A stretch of 64,000 nt of DNA, from positions 9,494,431 through 9,558,430 of the forward strand of contig CALNVZ010000641.1 in NCBI GenBank assembly GCA_940671915.1, written 5' to 3'. The position numbers and the translations under genes were made by a program. The notes under the pieces were generated by a model. It saw nothing but the letters and a program-made list of their open reading frames with translations. It had not been told where the DNA came from and did not search any database. The stretch's first letter is position 1, and every line of letters starts with the position of its first letter. This document shows, in pieces, positions 36,611 through 50,204 of this stretch. The DNA comes from Paracentrotus lividus. Taxonomy: Eukaryota > Echinodermata > Echinoidea > Camarodonta > Echinidae.

Positions 36611-38880
36611 ACAATGACAATTACCCCCGGACAACCCCCCGGACAACTACCCCCGACAATTACCCCCCGAGGACAATAACCATCCCGACAATTACCCCCG
36701 ACAAGCACCCCTAGGACCATTACCCCCCGAGACAATACCCCGGACAAGGACCACCCGACAATTACCCCGGACAATTACCCCCGGACATACCCCGGACAAT
36801 TACCCCGGACAATACCCCACAAACCCCGGACAAACCCCCCAACCGGACATTCCCCCGACAATACCCCCTAGACAATTACCCCGAGACCCGAGGACAATAC
36901 CCCCCCCCCGGAGACGAATTAACCCCCGGACAATTACCTCCGGACTACACCCGGACAAACCCCGACAAACCCGAGACATTAACCGCCCGAGACAACCCGG
37001 ACAGCCCAGACTCCACCATCATCGCACCCGGACAGATTACCCCCGCAATTACCCACAGAGAACAATTACGGAGACGCCTGAGGACAACCCCCGAGGACAA
37101 ATTCCCTCCGAGACAATTACCCGCCCCCGGAAAATTACCCCCGGACAATACCCCCGACAATTACCCCCGACAATTGCCGCCGAACATTTACCCCGGACAG
37201 TACCGCCCCCCCTTCCACAACCGGCAATGATGTTGGAAATCAACGCGCGCGCCATTGTGAAGTCTCGCCGGGTCGCAAGTTGGAATATTCTACTTGATCT
37301 TATCTATATGCTTTCTCTTTCCCCTCTCTTTATATTTATCTTCCCTTCTCTATCTGCTCTCTCTCATCTCTCTCTCACACACACTTCTTTTTTCCTTTTT
37401 TTCCTTTTTTCTCCTTTCATTTAGTAATAAATTTAAATAATAAATCAATATTAAGCATTTAATGGCGCTCGACTAATTAGTAAACTATCAGTCGCAGCTA
37501 ATATTATACCCGCTAAGCCATAGCTGCCCTCTTATAAGGGCGCTTAAGCCCATTCCAGGAATTTCTATACCGGTACCCATTACCTTACTGGGCAAGTCTG
37601 GCAAATGCAATAAATATCTTGCACAAGGACAATTAAGTGAATGGACCGGGATTCGAACCGCGTACCTTGTGATCGCAGTCCGCCGACTATCCATTCGAAC
37701 CACAACCACCTCCGACCCCTCCTTCCCCTTTTTGTTTGTTAGCGCGCTTCTGCCGCATGAAAAATGGGGAGGGCGAGCGCTGCACCCAGCTCCCTGTATG
37801 ATACACATTAGTAAGCATCAAAGAGAGAGTAGACGCCCTCCATATCCCATAACGTAGATTCTGCAAAAATACCGGTGCCGAAACCATGGTCTATGGCGAC
37901 CTGTTCCAATAACGAATAACTGTATGTAGAATTTAATTACGATAACCTATTTTTGCATAAAAATGACATTAAGCTTAGTATATCCACTTAATTTGTAATT
38001 ATGGATATTATTAATGACCTTATGCCCCCTTAAAACCATGTCAGACCAAGTTTTATCCATTTTCGTGAAATAAAACAAAATAATAAAAATCAAATCAGTT
38101 GAACAGAAATGATCAAGTATTCAACATGTGTATTAATTGTTAATTGGTCCTTTCAGAATTCTCAAATGTGGTCTTTGAAAATAAAAGGTAAATGAGCTTC
38201 ATATTTTCTGATGCATATATAAATCCAACGGGGGGGGGCTGGGGCTCAAGCCAAGCCCCCCCCAGTTTTTATCACTGGCGCAGAAGTGAGATGGGGTGGG
38301 GAGAAAAGCAGAAGAAAGAAGAAAGTGGGAGGAGAGAGCAAAGATGAAAGGAAAATAAAAGAGAAAGAGAGATCATTACTGAAAAACAAGTAGAAAATAA
38401 TAGAAAACCTCGACATCGGGCCTAACCCACAAGGGGCGCCGCTTGATCCAACACAAAATGCGGAGGGGTAATGCGTCGGGGAGTAACGTGATACGGGTAC
38501 CTCCCGGGGTAATTGCCGGAAGGGTGTTCCTCGGGGTAATGGTGGTAATGTCCGGGGTAATGTCCAGGGAATGCCGGGAATGTGGGGGAATGTCCCGGTA
38601 TGCCGGGGTTGCCGAGGGGTAGCCTGAATTGCCTATTAATTGCGGGAAGTGGGAGTCCGCGGTTAATTCCGGGGTAGGCCGGGGGTAATTGGCCGGAGTA
38701 AGGCCGGGGGAAGATCGGGGTAATGCCCGGGTATGCCGTACCGGGAATTGCCGGGAATGCCGGGAAGCCCCGGGGAACCTATCCGGGTAATCCCGGTAAA
38801 TGGTCCGGACCAGGGAATGCCAGGGAAGCAACCCTTAATAGGAGGAAAGTTACGTCCGGTCCCGACAATGACAAGCAACA
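36611..38880. mobile_element. Fold-back element with minisatellite arms, noisy copy
   Basis: It has the same layout as 39072-41520: an ACCCCCGGACAATT-type left arm (36611-37210), inner inverted domain, SINE (about 37465-37715) and a right arm of GGTAATGTCCGGGG-type units (38450-38850). The order of variant units in the left arm (ACAACTACC second, then GAGGACCATTACC) matches the other copy, so both probably represent one locus. Base quality is poor. Confidence 0.65.
37465..37715 (-). mobile_element. tRNA-derived SINE, noisy copy
   Basis: The same SINE as 39970-40232 inside the noisy fold-back copy, with box B GGTTCGAATCCCGG intact near 37635-37650. Confidence 0.65.
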
Positions 38881-39046
38881 AAAAAAAAAAAAAGAAAAAA
38901 AAAAAAAAGTATCAACATTTACGGGTCGTTAAAGAATGTCATACAAAAAAGTAGGAATTTCTCAATCTTACGCGCTAGCAACCCAGCCCCCCCCGGACCG
39001 CGCCTGCACAATAAAATATAGCAAAAAAACGGGAAAAATATAAAAC

Positions 39047-39071
39047 NNNNNNNNNNNNNNNNNNNNNNNNN
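39047..39071. other. Assembly gap (25 N)
   Basis: It separates the noisy and clean copies of the fold-back element. Confidence 0.99.
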
Positions 39072-41520
39072 CCCCGGACAATTACCCCCGGACAACTACC
39101 CCCGGACAATACACCCCGAGGACAATTACCTCCCCGGAACAATTACCCCCGGAACATTACCCCCTGAGGACCATTACCCCCCGAGGACAATTACCCCCCG
39201 GACAATTACCCCGGACAATTACCCCTCGACAATTACCCCGGAGCAATTACCCCCCGGGACAAATACCCCCGGACAATTACCCCCCGACAATTACCCCCGA
39301 GGACAATTACCCCCCGACAATTACCCCCCGGACAATACCCCCGGACAATTACCCCCAGACAATTACCCCCTGAGGACAATTACCCCCCGAGGACAATCCC
39401 CCGAGGACAATTACCCCCCCCCCCCGGGACAATTAACCCGGACATTACCCCCGGACAATTACCCCCGAGGACAATTACCCCCGACAATCCCCAGAGGACA
39501 ATTACCCCCCGACAATTACCCACCCGGACAATTACCCCGCGGACAATTACCCACAGACAATTACCCCTGAGGACAATTACCCCCGAGGACAATTCCCCCG
39601 AGGACAATACCCCCCCCGGAAACAATTACCCCCGGACAATTACCCCGGACAATTACCCCCGGACAATTGCCCCCGAGGACATTTACCCCGACAGTTACCC
39701 CCCCCTTCCACCGGCAATGATGTTGGAATCAAGCGCGCGCCCATTGTGAGTCTCGCCTGGTGTCGCAAGTTTTTGGAATTATTTTTCTACTTGATCTTAT
39801 CTTAATGCTTTCTCTTTCCCTCTCTCTTTTAATATTTATCTTTCTCCTTTCTCTATCTCTGCTCTCTCTCTCTCTCTCACACACACTTTCTTTTTTTTCC
39901 TTTTTTTTCCTTTTTTCTTCCCTTTCATTTAGTAATAATTTTAATAATAATATCAATATTAAGCATTTATAGGCGCTCGACTAATCACGTAAACTATTCA
40001 GTGGCGCAGCTAATATTATTACCCGGCTATAGCCATAGCTCCCCTTATAAAGGCGCTTAAGCCCATTCCAGGAATTTTTCTATACCGGTACCCATTTACC
40101 TTACTGGCAAGTCTGGCAAATTGCAGATTAAATATCTTGCCAAAGGACATTAGTGGAATGGACGGGATTCGAACCGCGTACCTTGTGATCGTCAGTCCGC
40201 CGACTTATCCATTCGACCACACCACCTCCGACCCCTCCTTCCCCTTTTTTGTTTTGTTAGCGGCGCTTCTGCGCATGAAAAATGGGGAGGGGAGGCGCTG
40301 CAGCCACCAAGCTCCCTGTTTGGATACACATTATATGCATCAGAAAATATGTAAACGGCCCTCATATCCCAACGGTAATTCTGCAAAATACGGTGCCGAA
40401 ACCATGGTTTCTATTGGCGGTACCTGTTCCATAACGAATAACTTATGTATGAATTTATTTACGATAACTTATTTTTGCATAAAATTGACATTAAGCTTAT
40501 TTATATTTTCACTTAATTGTTAATTTATGGATTTATTAATTATGACCTTATATTGCGGCCCTTAAAACCATGGGTTCAGACCAAGGTTTTATCATTTTTT
40601 CGTGAAATTAAACAAAATAATTAAAAATCATAATCAGTTGAATCAGAAATGAATCAGGAGATATTCAACATGTGTGATTTAATTTTGTGTAATGTGGTCC
40701 TTTCATGAATTTTCAAATTGTGTTCTTGAAAATAAAAGGTAATATGAGGCCCGTTTACATATTTTCTGATGCATATATGAAGTATCCAAACGGGGGGGGG
40801 CTTGGGGCTCAAGCTCAAGCCCCCCCCCATTTTTATCATGGCGCAGAAGTGAGAGGGGGGGGAGAAAAAGCAAGGAAGAAAGAAGAAAGTGAGAGAGCAG
40901 CAAAGATGAAAGAAATATGAAAAGAGAAAGAGAGATTCTTATGATAAAATAAGTAAGAAATAATTAGAAAACCTGCGACATCGGGCCTAACACAATGGGC
41001 GCCGCTTATTCCAACATCAATGCCTGTGAAGGGGGTAATTGTCGTCGCGGGGGTAACGTGATCGGGTGTAACTCTCCGGGGGTAATTGTCCGCAAGGGTT
41101 GTTGTCCTCGGGGTGGTAATTGTCCGGGGGTTAATTGTCCGGGGGTTAATTGTCCTAGGGGGGTAATTGTCCGGAGGGTAATTGTCCTGGGGGGGGGTAA
41201 TTGTCCTCGGGGGGTAATTGGTCCCGGGGGTAATTGTCCTAGCGGGGGTAATTGTCCGGGGGGTAATTGTCCTGATGTGTAATTGTCCGGGGGTAAGGTA
41301 TAGGGGGGTTATGTGATCCGGGGGTAATGTCCGGGGGGTAATTGTCCCGGGGGTATTGTCTCAGGGTGTAATGTCTCAAATTCCGGGGGGTAATTGTCGC
41401 GAGGGGGAATTGTCCTCGGGGGTAATTGTCCGGTAATCCGGGGGGGTTAATTCCAGGGGGTATTTTCCGGGGGTAATGTCCGGCGGGTATTGTCTCAGGG
41501 TAATTGTCCTCAATGGATTA
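39072..41520. mobile_element. TU-like fold-back transposon with minisatellite inverted arms
   Basis: The outer left arm (39072 to about 39700) is a tandem array of CCCCGGACAATTACC-type units. The outer right arm (about 41030-41520) is the same array inverted (GGTAATTGTCCGGGG). Inside these, non-repetitive inner arms are also inverted: the left has GGCAATGATGTTGGAAT then CGCCCATTGTGAG and TGTCGCAAG, and the right has the complement of each, extending to about 39900 and 40840. The core (about 39900-40840) holds a SINE and no protein gene. This two-domain inverted repeat is how the TU fold-back transposons of sea urchins are described; assignment is inference. Left end cut by the N gap; no target duplication seen. 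Confidence 0.75.
39970..40232 (-). mobile_element. tRNA-derived SINE inside the fold-back core
   Basis: Read on the minus strand, the head has GTGGTCGAATGGATAAGTCG (box A-like) and CGCGGTTCGAATCCC (box B). It continues with TTGCCAGACTTGCCAGTAAG, GGTAATGGGTACCGG and a GCGCC..ATAAGG..GCT block ending before GTAATAATATTAGC. This is the body plan of SINE2-type elements of sea urchins, as I recall them. A noisy copy lies at about 37465-37715. It is a SINE and not a tRNA gene: the cloverleaf is incomplete and it runs into an unrelated body. Confidence 0.75.
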
Positions 41521-41941
41521 TATTATAATTCTCCTCATATCCCCACTTAGTTGGCATGCACCCTTCCCATGTATTGCTACAACACTTGCCACGCCCCCTC
41601 CAAGCGCTTAAATTCATTTGATCCTCACACAACCATGACAACATAATACAGACTACCCTAGGAAAACCGGGTACCCTCATTTATAATTCTTTTCCGAAAT
41701 ATTTCTTCATGTTTACATATCTGTATAGCAGAACAAACCGTCTGCATTACCTACCTTATTTTAAATCACACATTATATATTCAGGAGATAGAGAACATAG
41801 ATGTCATGCTATACTAAAACCTACTTTTGCTGAGATGAATTAGTAATTGTTCTGACCGCAAACCATATGAACTCACAGAAAGCTATCTAGACGGCTAGAT
41901 CAGATACGACTGCATAATTTTTTGCGAATAAACGCGCGGGA

Positions 41942-42305
41942 ATTGTTGCACTTGGAGATCTACGAACTAAAGACTCAATACACACCGTTTCAAAATGGGG
42001 TAAGTACCTCAATAACAATAATTCATTCTAATATTTCTTAGCATATAGCCTTGAACATGTGTTGTGTGCAGTGTGCACTGTAAAAACAGTAATGAATCAC
42101 TATGCATATGAAGAAATTATTTTAAAAGTGATATATTTCATGCTGATCAATTTGTGTTAGTGTTCGACCTGCGTACGTGCAGAAAGCACAATGCGTTAAT
42201 GTGTTAAAGTATAAAGTTCAAGTTTGAATGTAGGATGGCAATTTCTTTCATTCCCAAATATGTATGTTTCGCACGCATGATAGAGTAAACAGTACATGCA
42301 TAGTT
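41942..42305 (+). repeat. Duplicated segment, copy A
   Basis: Nearly identical to 50568-50935, starting at AGATCTACGAACTAAA and running through CCTGCGTACGTGCAGAAAGC to GCATGATAGAGTAAACAGTA. This clean pair brackets the noisy block 42310-49501, suggesting both ends of the same true sequence were kept. Confidence 0.8.
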
Positions 42306-42309
42306 GGAT

Positions 42310-45300
42310 TTGATAGGCGGGGATTGTTGCCTGGAGATCTAGACTGCTCATACACCCGGATTTCATGCGGTAAGTACTCATTATATTATTCTAATTTTCT
42401 TGGCATATGCTTGAATGTGTTGTGTGCGTGTGCACTGTAACCAGTATGTCACTTGCATTGGGAGGGGTTTTTTTAAAGTGTTTTTTATGTGTCATTTGTG
42501 TTTGTTCGACTGCGTAGTGGAAGCATGCGTTAATGTGTTTAGTATAAGTTCAGTTTGATGTGGTGGCTTTTTTCTTCAATGTATGTTCGCACGCATGATT
42601 AGGTACAGTCTGCTGTTGGTTTTAAAAAGGGTGATTGCCTCACTCGTGGGTAGAAGTAACGCCCAGTCTCCTTGCTAATTATGTTCGTGTTCTATTTAGA
42701 TTTTGTCGTGTCCCTCCGTTCTGGAATGGTGCTATTTTGTGGCTAGGCGTTGGGGGGGGGGGTGGGGGTAGCCTTAGATTTTTGTGGCTTTTACATGTGT
42801 TCGAATTCTGGCTTTTGCTGCGTATCTTTTTTACTCCACGAAATGCAAGTTTCATTGTATCAATTAATTGTTGGTTTGCGTCAGCTGGTCGGTATTATGT
42901 TTATCATTTGGCTTTTTGCCTTCAGGCAGCGGTTTCACAGATTGGGAGTGAGCGCAAACTTGCGTTTGTATTAAAAGTCTTGTTTTAAGACGGATGGATT
43001 TTAAATAGAGGGCTTTTTTTAAGGTTTTTATTCTATTAATGTTACTATCCAATTAGTCTTTTGTTCATATTTTTGACATATGCGCCGTATTAATTAATGC
43101 CGGAGTTCATTTTTCATCTAAATTTCATTTCTTCTCTTGATTGTAGTGGCATGCACGTTGTTTTAATTGTGTGTTTTACTCTTTGATCGGTCTCGGGGTA
43201 GAACGTTTTTTTTTTAGATTCGATCTCTACACGTTTATGGGTAAGTCCACTCATTTCTTCTTTTCTTAGGATTGCTGACTGTGGTTGTGGTGCGTGTGCA
43301 CTGTGACCCCATTTTTTTTTTTTTATTGGGGTTCATATTGGCATATGAAATTATTTAGTGTATTTTGCTGTCATTTGTGTTAGTGTTCGCTGGTCCGTGC
43401 AAGCCGCGTTTAATGTGTTAAGTCTCAGTTAGTTGAATGTAGGATGGCATTTCTTTCATTCCAATTGTTGTTTCGCGATGTGGTACGTTGCATGTTGGAT
43501 TTAAGGGTGAATCTGTTAATCGATGGAGTAGAAGTTAGCACGTCTTGGTATAATTATTTCCTTGTTCATTTGGATTTTGTCGTGTGCCTTCGTCTGGTGA
43601 TGCATTCCTTTCCGTGGATGGGTTGGGGAGGGGGGGAGGGGAGGGCGGGGGGGGGGTAGTATGTTTTTGTGAAATTAATTAACTGTGATCGATTCCAGGC
43701 TTTGGTTGGGTATTACGGTTCTCGTCTTTGAGACTTGACTCTTTTGGGTGTTTTTCTGATAGGTAATTTTTTTCGCCGTTGTTGTTACTTGAGATTTTTT
43801 GTTGGATCTTTATGTGTCCGGTTCTGTTTTGTTTGGGATTATGAGTCGTGTTGAGTTGTCCTATCAAGGTTTTTTGGAGTTGTTTTCTGGTATTTAGGTC
43901 GCATTTGTTATTTAATGTGGTTTTTATGGGTGGATGGTGGTTTCGTTGGTACTCAGTTTATTTTGTCTGTTGTAATAGTCACTTTCTCTGTGTGTAGTGG
44001 CCTTTTCTTCTGTTTTGATGGCGTGGTTTGTATTTTGTTGTGGGGAGTGGGTTTCTGTTTTTTTTTTGGTATTGGCCTTTGTGATGAATGTTTTTTTGGT
44101 TCTTTATTTGTTGGTGATTTGTGGTTCTTCTCGGTATGAATTGTGTCGTTTTGTTGGTGGGCTTGTTTGGTTTGCGTTTTATTGTGTTTTTTTGGTTGTT
44201 ATTTTACAGTTGTTTTGTATATTGTTTGTTTGATTTTTTTTTCTTGTTGGTTTTGATTGTACTTTTCTCTTGAGTACTAGTTATTATCGTCTATTTTGAT
44301 CTTTTCTTATGTATTGTTTATTATGATTGTCTTTTATTGCTGTTTCTTTGGGTCGAATTCCACTTTTAAAATGGCGTTCGAGTAGGGAATTATGATGTCG
44401 CATCTTTAGTTGGTTTATTTTTGGTTTTCTAGCCTTGTGTGTTTCTATTCTTTGGGTGTGATGTTGCTTGTTTTTGATGAAGATCTCCAGAGGTGTACCT
44501 TTGTTTTATTACATATTACTTGGATTATTGTACCAGATGTTACTCTTATATTTTTTTGTTACTTCGTTCTGTGGTTTCACGTTAACGGTTCTCGTTCGTT
44601 TTTCTTTATTTTTTATTTTTGGAATTTTTTTTTGTGTACCGTTAATTGTTTGAGGAAGGAATTTAAGTCCCCATTAAGGGGTTATTTCTTAGAACAAGTA
44701 GTTTTTTGGTTCTCAGTAATCTGGCGGTTCACTATTTCTTTTGAGGTTCTACAATTTTTTGAGCTGTTGTTTTTGTTTTGTCTTCTATTAGATTAGGGTA
44801 TGATGTTGCTTAACTGGTATAGGATTTTTCATTTATTTCTTTTTGTATTTGGTCGTGGAGACAATTCGACATTTTTTCCAAGTATGATGATTTTATTTTT
44901 GTTCTTGACTTATGTTGAGGGAAGTAATTTAAATTCAAAAATATTGATTTGAATTTTTAGCTCTGCTTATGGAGAATTGCCATATTTTTTACGTCCCCGA
45001 TGCATGTTCAGGTTTGATTCAAATGCGATTTATGGTTTGCAGGTCGTAGGGTCAGTTTCTGTTTATTTATTGGCTTTTGCATTCGGCGCACGGTTTTACG
45101 TCTGGGGTGCCCCGAATCTTTGCGTTGTATTAGTTGTTAGACGGACATGCAAATTATGAGGGCAATTTTTAAGGTTTCTGTTTATATATATGAATATTTT
45201 CCATTTCATGTTAGTTATATTTTGTATTGCGCCGTTTCCATTTGCCGGTTCATGTGGCCTTTTCTTTTTTCATTATTTCTTTTGTCTGATTGTAGTGCCT

Positions 45301-48300
45301 GAAAGTTTGACTTTTTACTTGTGTGGTCTCTTGATCGTCCAGGTAGACGTTTTGTGTCATTTTTATTCACGGTTTAAGTTTTTCGAGTTAATATAATAAT
45401 TTCCTGTACAGCGGTCGTCGCTGTTATGTGGTTTACCCCGGAGTCGGAAGGGCTATCTTTCGGGACCTGGCTGGTTTGACTGTAAGGGGGGATGGGCGGG
45501 CTTTTGTGGGCTTGGGGCCGTGCTCTTTGCTTGTGGGTCGGTGATAGGGTGTTTTCCATTTTGTATTTTCGGGCAGTTAGTTAGGCGGGTGGACGGGGCG
45601 GGTGTCGGGTGGTTTTGTGGTGGGCGTGTCCGGCTTGGGAGTTGGGGGTTCATTTTTTCCTATTTTGTCTTCGGGTTTCCCGCCATTGGTGGGAGGCGTA
45701 TGTGTTGAGAGGAGGAATGGGATGTTACTGATGAGGTGTTGAAAGTTGCTCGTTACGGTTTTCTTAATTTTTGGTTTGGGTTTTTGTTGCTCATTTGTGG
45801 TGCCTTATCGAGGGGGGGGGGGGGGGGGGGAGAGTTGTCATTATTCTTTCTTTTTCTCGTTTTTGTTGTGGGTTTGCGGTTTCCTCTTTTCTCTCTTTTT
45901 CTCTTCTTCTTTCTTCTTTCTTGTTTTTTTTGGGTTTTTTTTGTGGGGGGGGGGTGGAGGGTATCATTTTTTGAGCTTTTAGAAATTCTCGTTATTGTTG
46001 ATGATCTTTTGTAAGTTTACTTTCAGGCGTTGTTTTATTACCCGTTTGTTGTTTTTTCTTCTTTTTGCTTAGTATCTCCTCCTCTCAACTTTCGCTACTC
46101 ATGGGTTGGATGGGGCAAGGTTGGAGGGAGTTATTGGTGTGTTATGGTTGCTCATCTTTTGTTTTCAGGTTTCCGCCTGCTTTTCTCTATCTTCTTGGTT
46201 GTTCTCGTCTCTATTTTTCCCCACTTGCTTTCTGTTTATCTTTTTTGCGGTGAATTGTTTGTGTTCTTGATTGGGGTTTTTTTTTCTGTCGGAGGCAGTT
46301 GCGAGGATCGTGTTGCTTTTTCATGCATTCAGTTGGACGCCTTGGTCCCGTTTTCCTGTCTGGACGGGCCGTGTTCCGAGATGTGGTTCTTTCCTAGGGA
46401 TTCTTGGGTTACGTTCTGTAGTTGTGCGGTCGTTGGTGCCGTGCTGTTTTTACGTTTTGTTTTTTTTTTTTTATTCGAGATTTTCGTTTGTATGATCATT
46501 CGACTGTTTTACTGGGTCGTGTGAATCTTGTAATTCCGTTGCTGGTGCATATTGACTGGAATTGATTATGAGAGAGGCGGTTGCTCGTGCATTTATTGTG
46601 TTGTCGTTGTCATTTTTTAATTATTGCTATTTGGGTGTTTTATTTTTTTTGTGTATTTTTAAATTGCTTTATTTTAATTTGAGTTACGTTTTTCGGTTTT
46701 ATTATCAGCTTTTGTCCGCTCCGATCTGTATGTGCTGTCCTTGATGTTGAAAGTGTTATTAATGATCTGCCCTTGCTGGCTGCCTATGTGATTTGATTCA
46801 ATTTTGCTTTCGGTTGGTGTGACGTAAAGATATGGGCATTCTAGGTGTAGGTTGGTGGAATGGCTTTAATTCAATTCTATTTTTTTGAATTTTTAATATT
46901 TTGTATTCTATGACTGTTTCCCGGGAAACCAAAATTAGTTTTTCTTCTTTGGATGGTCGAGTTGTGTCTTCTTTTGTCATACAGAATGTTTATGATCTGC
47001 CTTTTCTTTGTTATTGCATTTCTTTTTAAATTTTGAGTCTGAAGGTCTTACTTATTAAAGCTTTCCAGATTTGTGTACTCTCAAAGATCTATTGTAAACG
47101 CTCAGGTGAATGTCAGTGAGTACAAAAACTGACTTTGTTTTCTGAAAATTTCTTAGTTAATTGGATGGGACTTTTTCTCTTTTCAAATTTTGAAACGGGA
47201 TGAAATATCAATGATAAAAATACCTTTATAAATGATAAAGAAACTTGTAACGTGAGTCAAGACTGTAAATGATACGTGAGTATATTGTACTGTAACCGTA
47301 AAATTTGGTTAGGTACTTTCTGTGGGATGTCGTTTAATTCATGGTGAGTTGTGAGTTATTTTTGTTTAATTAAGTAATGGGTACTCTTGATGGATTCTTT
47401 TTCATATCCGTTGGTCTATCACCTTGAATAGTTCCCTGCGGGCTGATTAGTGTAGTTTAGTTACACTTTAGGTGTTCGATTCCTTGTGCCTTCGTGTGCT
47501 GAGGTTTTTTTAAGTTTTGGGGGGATTTGAGCCTATTTTGATATCGCATTGTTTATTTTTTGATTTTATTCTATGTATGTGATTTTGATTTTCATAGTTT
47601 TTCGAGTTTTTTTTCGTCTTTGGGCTTTGGCGTTTTCCAGTGTTTTCAATCGTAGTCATATTTTCAATTATTTATGTTTTATTTTTCATATTCAATTTTA
47701 GTTATCTCTTTATGAATTATTTGTGAATTGATATATAGGACCTAATGCTGTTTTCTCATTTCTGTTTTTTTTTATTTTGGTCTGCCATGATTTATCCGTG
47801 TCGAATGTGCATATTTGCGGTTTTTGCCATTGTTTTCCCCCCGTATTTTTGTTATAAATCTCACTATTCATCCATTTCATTATATTGTTATATCTCAAAT
47901 AATATGTTTATTTTCTGTATGGTGCCCTTTAGTCCTCATTAAGACATGGAATGGGCCTTTTTCTCCATAGCGTGTAGGGTTAAGTTGATTACATGTTCCA
48001 CTGTGCCATCAAAGCAGGGAGGTAAGGAGGCATCTAACTTATTGATTTTAGTTGACTTTTATGTTGTTGACTGGGAATGTACGTGGTACCGCTTAACGTG
48101 GTAAACTTATCTGACCCTGTAACCTGTGTTTCTTTATTTTTTTTATTTTTAATTTTGGTCTCCTTAATATATTCTTTTGAATGATAATCCTTCATAACTG
48201 TTTATGAGGACATTTTCATGTGCGTTTTTTTTGTGTCCTTTTAGTGGTACCGACACATTTTTAAGATTTGCAGGAGATATAATTTTAGTTTGTTTTTATA

Positions 48301-49501
48301 CAGGATAGTTTCGCTGTGTACTTTGTGTGTAAATGTTTTTTCCTTCAATATATGGGGTTAGCTCCAAATATGAGTCAAGGTGTCTCATATGTAACGTTGA
48401 GTAAGTGGATGCTATCCGCGCAAGCGGATGTTTTGATATCGATGTGTTAATAGTGTTTCCAAACTGGGGTACCCCCCCCCTCTCCCGCTTATGCCACTGA
48501 ATGTATGCATCTTTCAGGGACGGGGGGGGGGGGGTTTACTGAATCTTATATTATATAGGGAAATAATTATTAACGCAAGGGGACTGTGTGTGTTTCTCTC
48601 TATTCTATTCGGTGAGCGATTTCACTTTTTTAAATAATATGATCTGTTTACTCTATCATGCGTGCGAAATATATTTGGGATGAAAGAAATTGCTCTCATT
48701 TAACCGTGATTGAACTTGTCTTTTACATTAACGCTTGTGTTTTGCAGTCGCAGGTCGACATAACCAATTGTCGCATAATTATCACTTTTAACATACTTTT
48801 TCTATTGCTGTGATTCTTATGTTTTTACAGTGCACCACTGACACAAATGATCAGGTTTGCTAGATTTTAGATTGATTATTGTTGAGGTACTTACCCTTTT
48901 GAGGTGTTTTGTTGTTTTAGTTCGTAGATCTAAAAAACTTGTTTCTACCGAGATCGTCAAGTATGTATAATATTGTTGAAGTCGGAGCGTTTGCATGGCG
49001 CACTCTCATTGGATGGAAATGATTTATGGAAAGGTGGAATCGTGATTTTGTGTGGCGCTATGTACATTTGAATCTAAATTGATAATTGTTGTTATTTCAT
49101 TTTTTTTGATGATTCCTTTTTAAATGCCTTCTATTTTATTGCGGTTCCCGGTCTTTCAGGTTTTTATAGGTTTTTCGTCCCATCTGTTGAACTCGTGCTG
49201 TCTTGTGTTGCCAGCAATGTGATTAACATGTACTGCCTAGCTGGTGCACCATTGTGCTTTTTTGTATCCTTGACTTCATTTCCCCGGTGATGTGACGTAG
49301 TATCGGCGCAGCGATGGATTTTGTTTCAGCTGTGTTTTTAATAGTGTTTCACAATAGAGGATACCCCCCCTCCCAACCTCTTGCCACTAAATGTTTTGCA
49401 CTTCGAGCGGGGGGAGGTTTACCTGACAATTTTATTTCACTCGACTTAGCGGAACTGTGTTGTATCTTTATTCTTCGAGTGAGACGATACTTTTTTAAAT
49501 C
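42310..49501. other. Noisy, T/G-biased palindromic gap-fill (probable artefact)
   Basis: From 42310 to about 46100 the sequence follows, in corrupted form, segments found cleanly at 50205-54300. From about 46230 to 49501 it runs back through the same material as its reverse complement, down to the AGATCTACGAAC block near 48920. Cytochrome c exon 1 is seen forward near 45400-45640, reversed near 46290-46490, and clean at 53912-54107. Both halves are skewed toward T and G on this strand, which real inverted repeats would not both show. The best reading is a poor-quality read that passed through a molecule and back. All long frames inside are spurious. Confidence 0.8.
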
Positions 49502-50197
49502 NNNNNNNNNNNNNNNNNNNNNNNNNNNNNNNNNNNNNNNNNNNNNNNNNNNNNNNNNNNNNNNNNNNNNNNNNNNNNNNNNNNNNNNNNNNNNNNNNNN
49601 NNNNNNNNNNNNNNNNNNNNNNNNNNNNNNNNNNNNNNNNNNNNNNNNNNNNNNNNNNNNNNNNNNNNNNNNNNNNNNNNNNNNNNNNNNNNNNNNNNNN
49701 NNNNNNNNNNNNNNNNNNNNNNNNNNNNNNNNNNNNNNNNNNNNNNNNNNNNNNNNNNNNNNNNNNNNNNNNNNNNNNNNNNNNNNNNNNNNNNNNNNNN
49801 NNNNNNNNNNNNNNNNNNNNNNNNNNNNNNNNNNNNNNNNNNNNNNNNNNNNNNNNNNNNNNNNNNNNNNNNNNNNNNNNNNNNNNNNNNNNNNNNNNNN
49901 NNNNNNNNNNNNNNNNNNNNNNNNNNNNNNNNNNNNNNNNNNNNNNNNNNNNNNNNNNNNNNNNNNNNNNNNNNNNNNNNNNNNNNNNNNNNNNNNNNNN
50001 NNNNNNNNNNNNNNNNNNNNNNNNNNNNNNNNNNNNNNNNNNNNNNNNNNNNNNNNNNNNNNNNNNNNNNNNNNNNNNNNNNNNNNNNNNNNNNNNNNNN
50101 NNNNNNNNNNNNNNNNNNNNNNNNNNNNNNNNNNNNNNNNNNNNNNNNNNNNNNNNNNNNNNNNNNNNNNNNNNNNNNNNNNNNNNNNNNNNNNNNN
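49502..50197. other. Assembly gap (696 N)
   Basis: Sized gap between the noisy palindrome and clean sequence. Confidence 0.99.
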
Positions 50198-50204
50198 CTA
50201 CATC

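Noticed and set aside
39072-39700. CRISPR-like array of short repeats
   Set aside because: Units are contiguous with no spacers and the DNA is animal; it is a minisatellite.
40150-40230. tRNA gene on the minus strand
   Set aside because: Box A and B are present, but the cloverleaf is incomplete and it continues into a SINE body; the same unit recurs at 37640-37710.
42635-47942. Many Phe/Val/Gly-rich frames, up to 164 codons
   Set aside because: They lie in T/G-biased noisy sequence that is a corrupted copy of clean DNA downstream.
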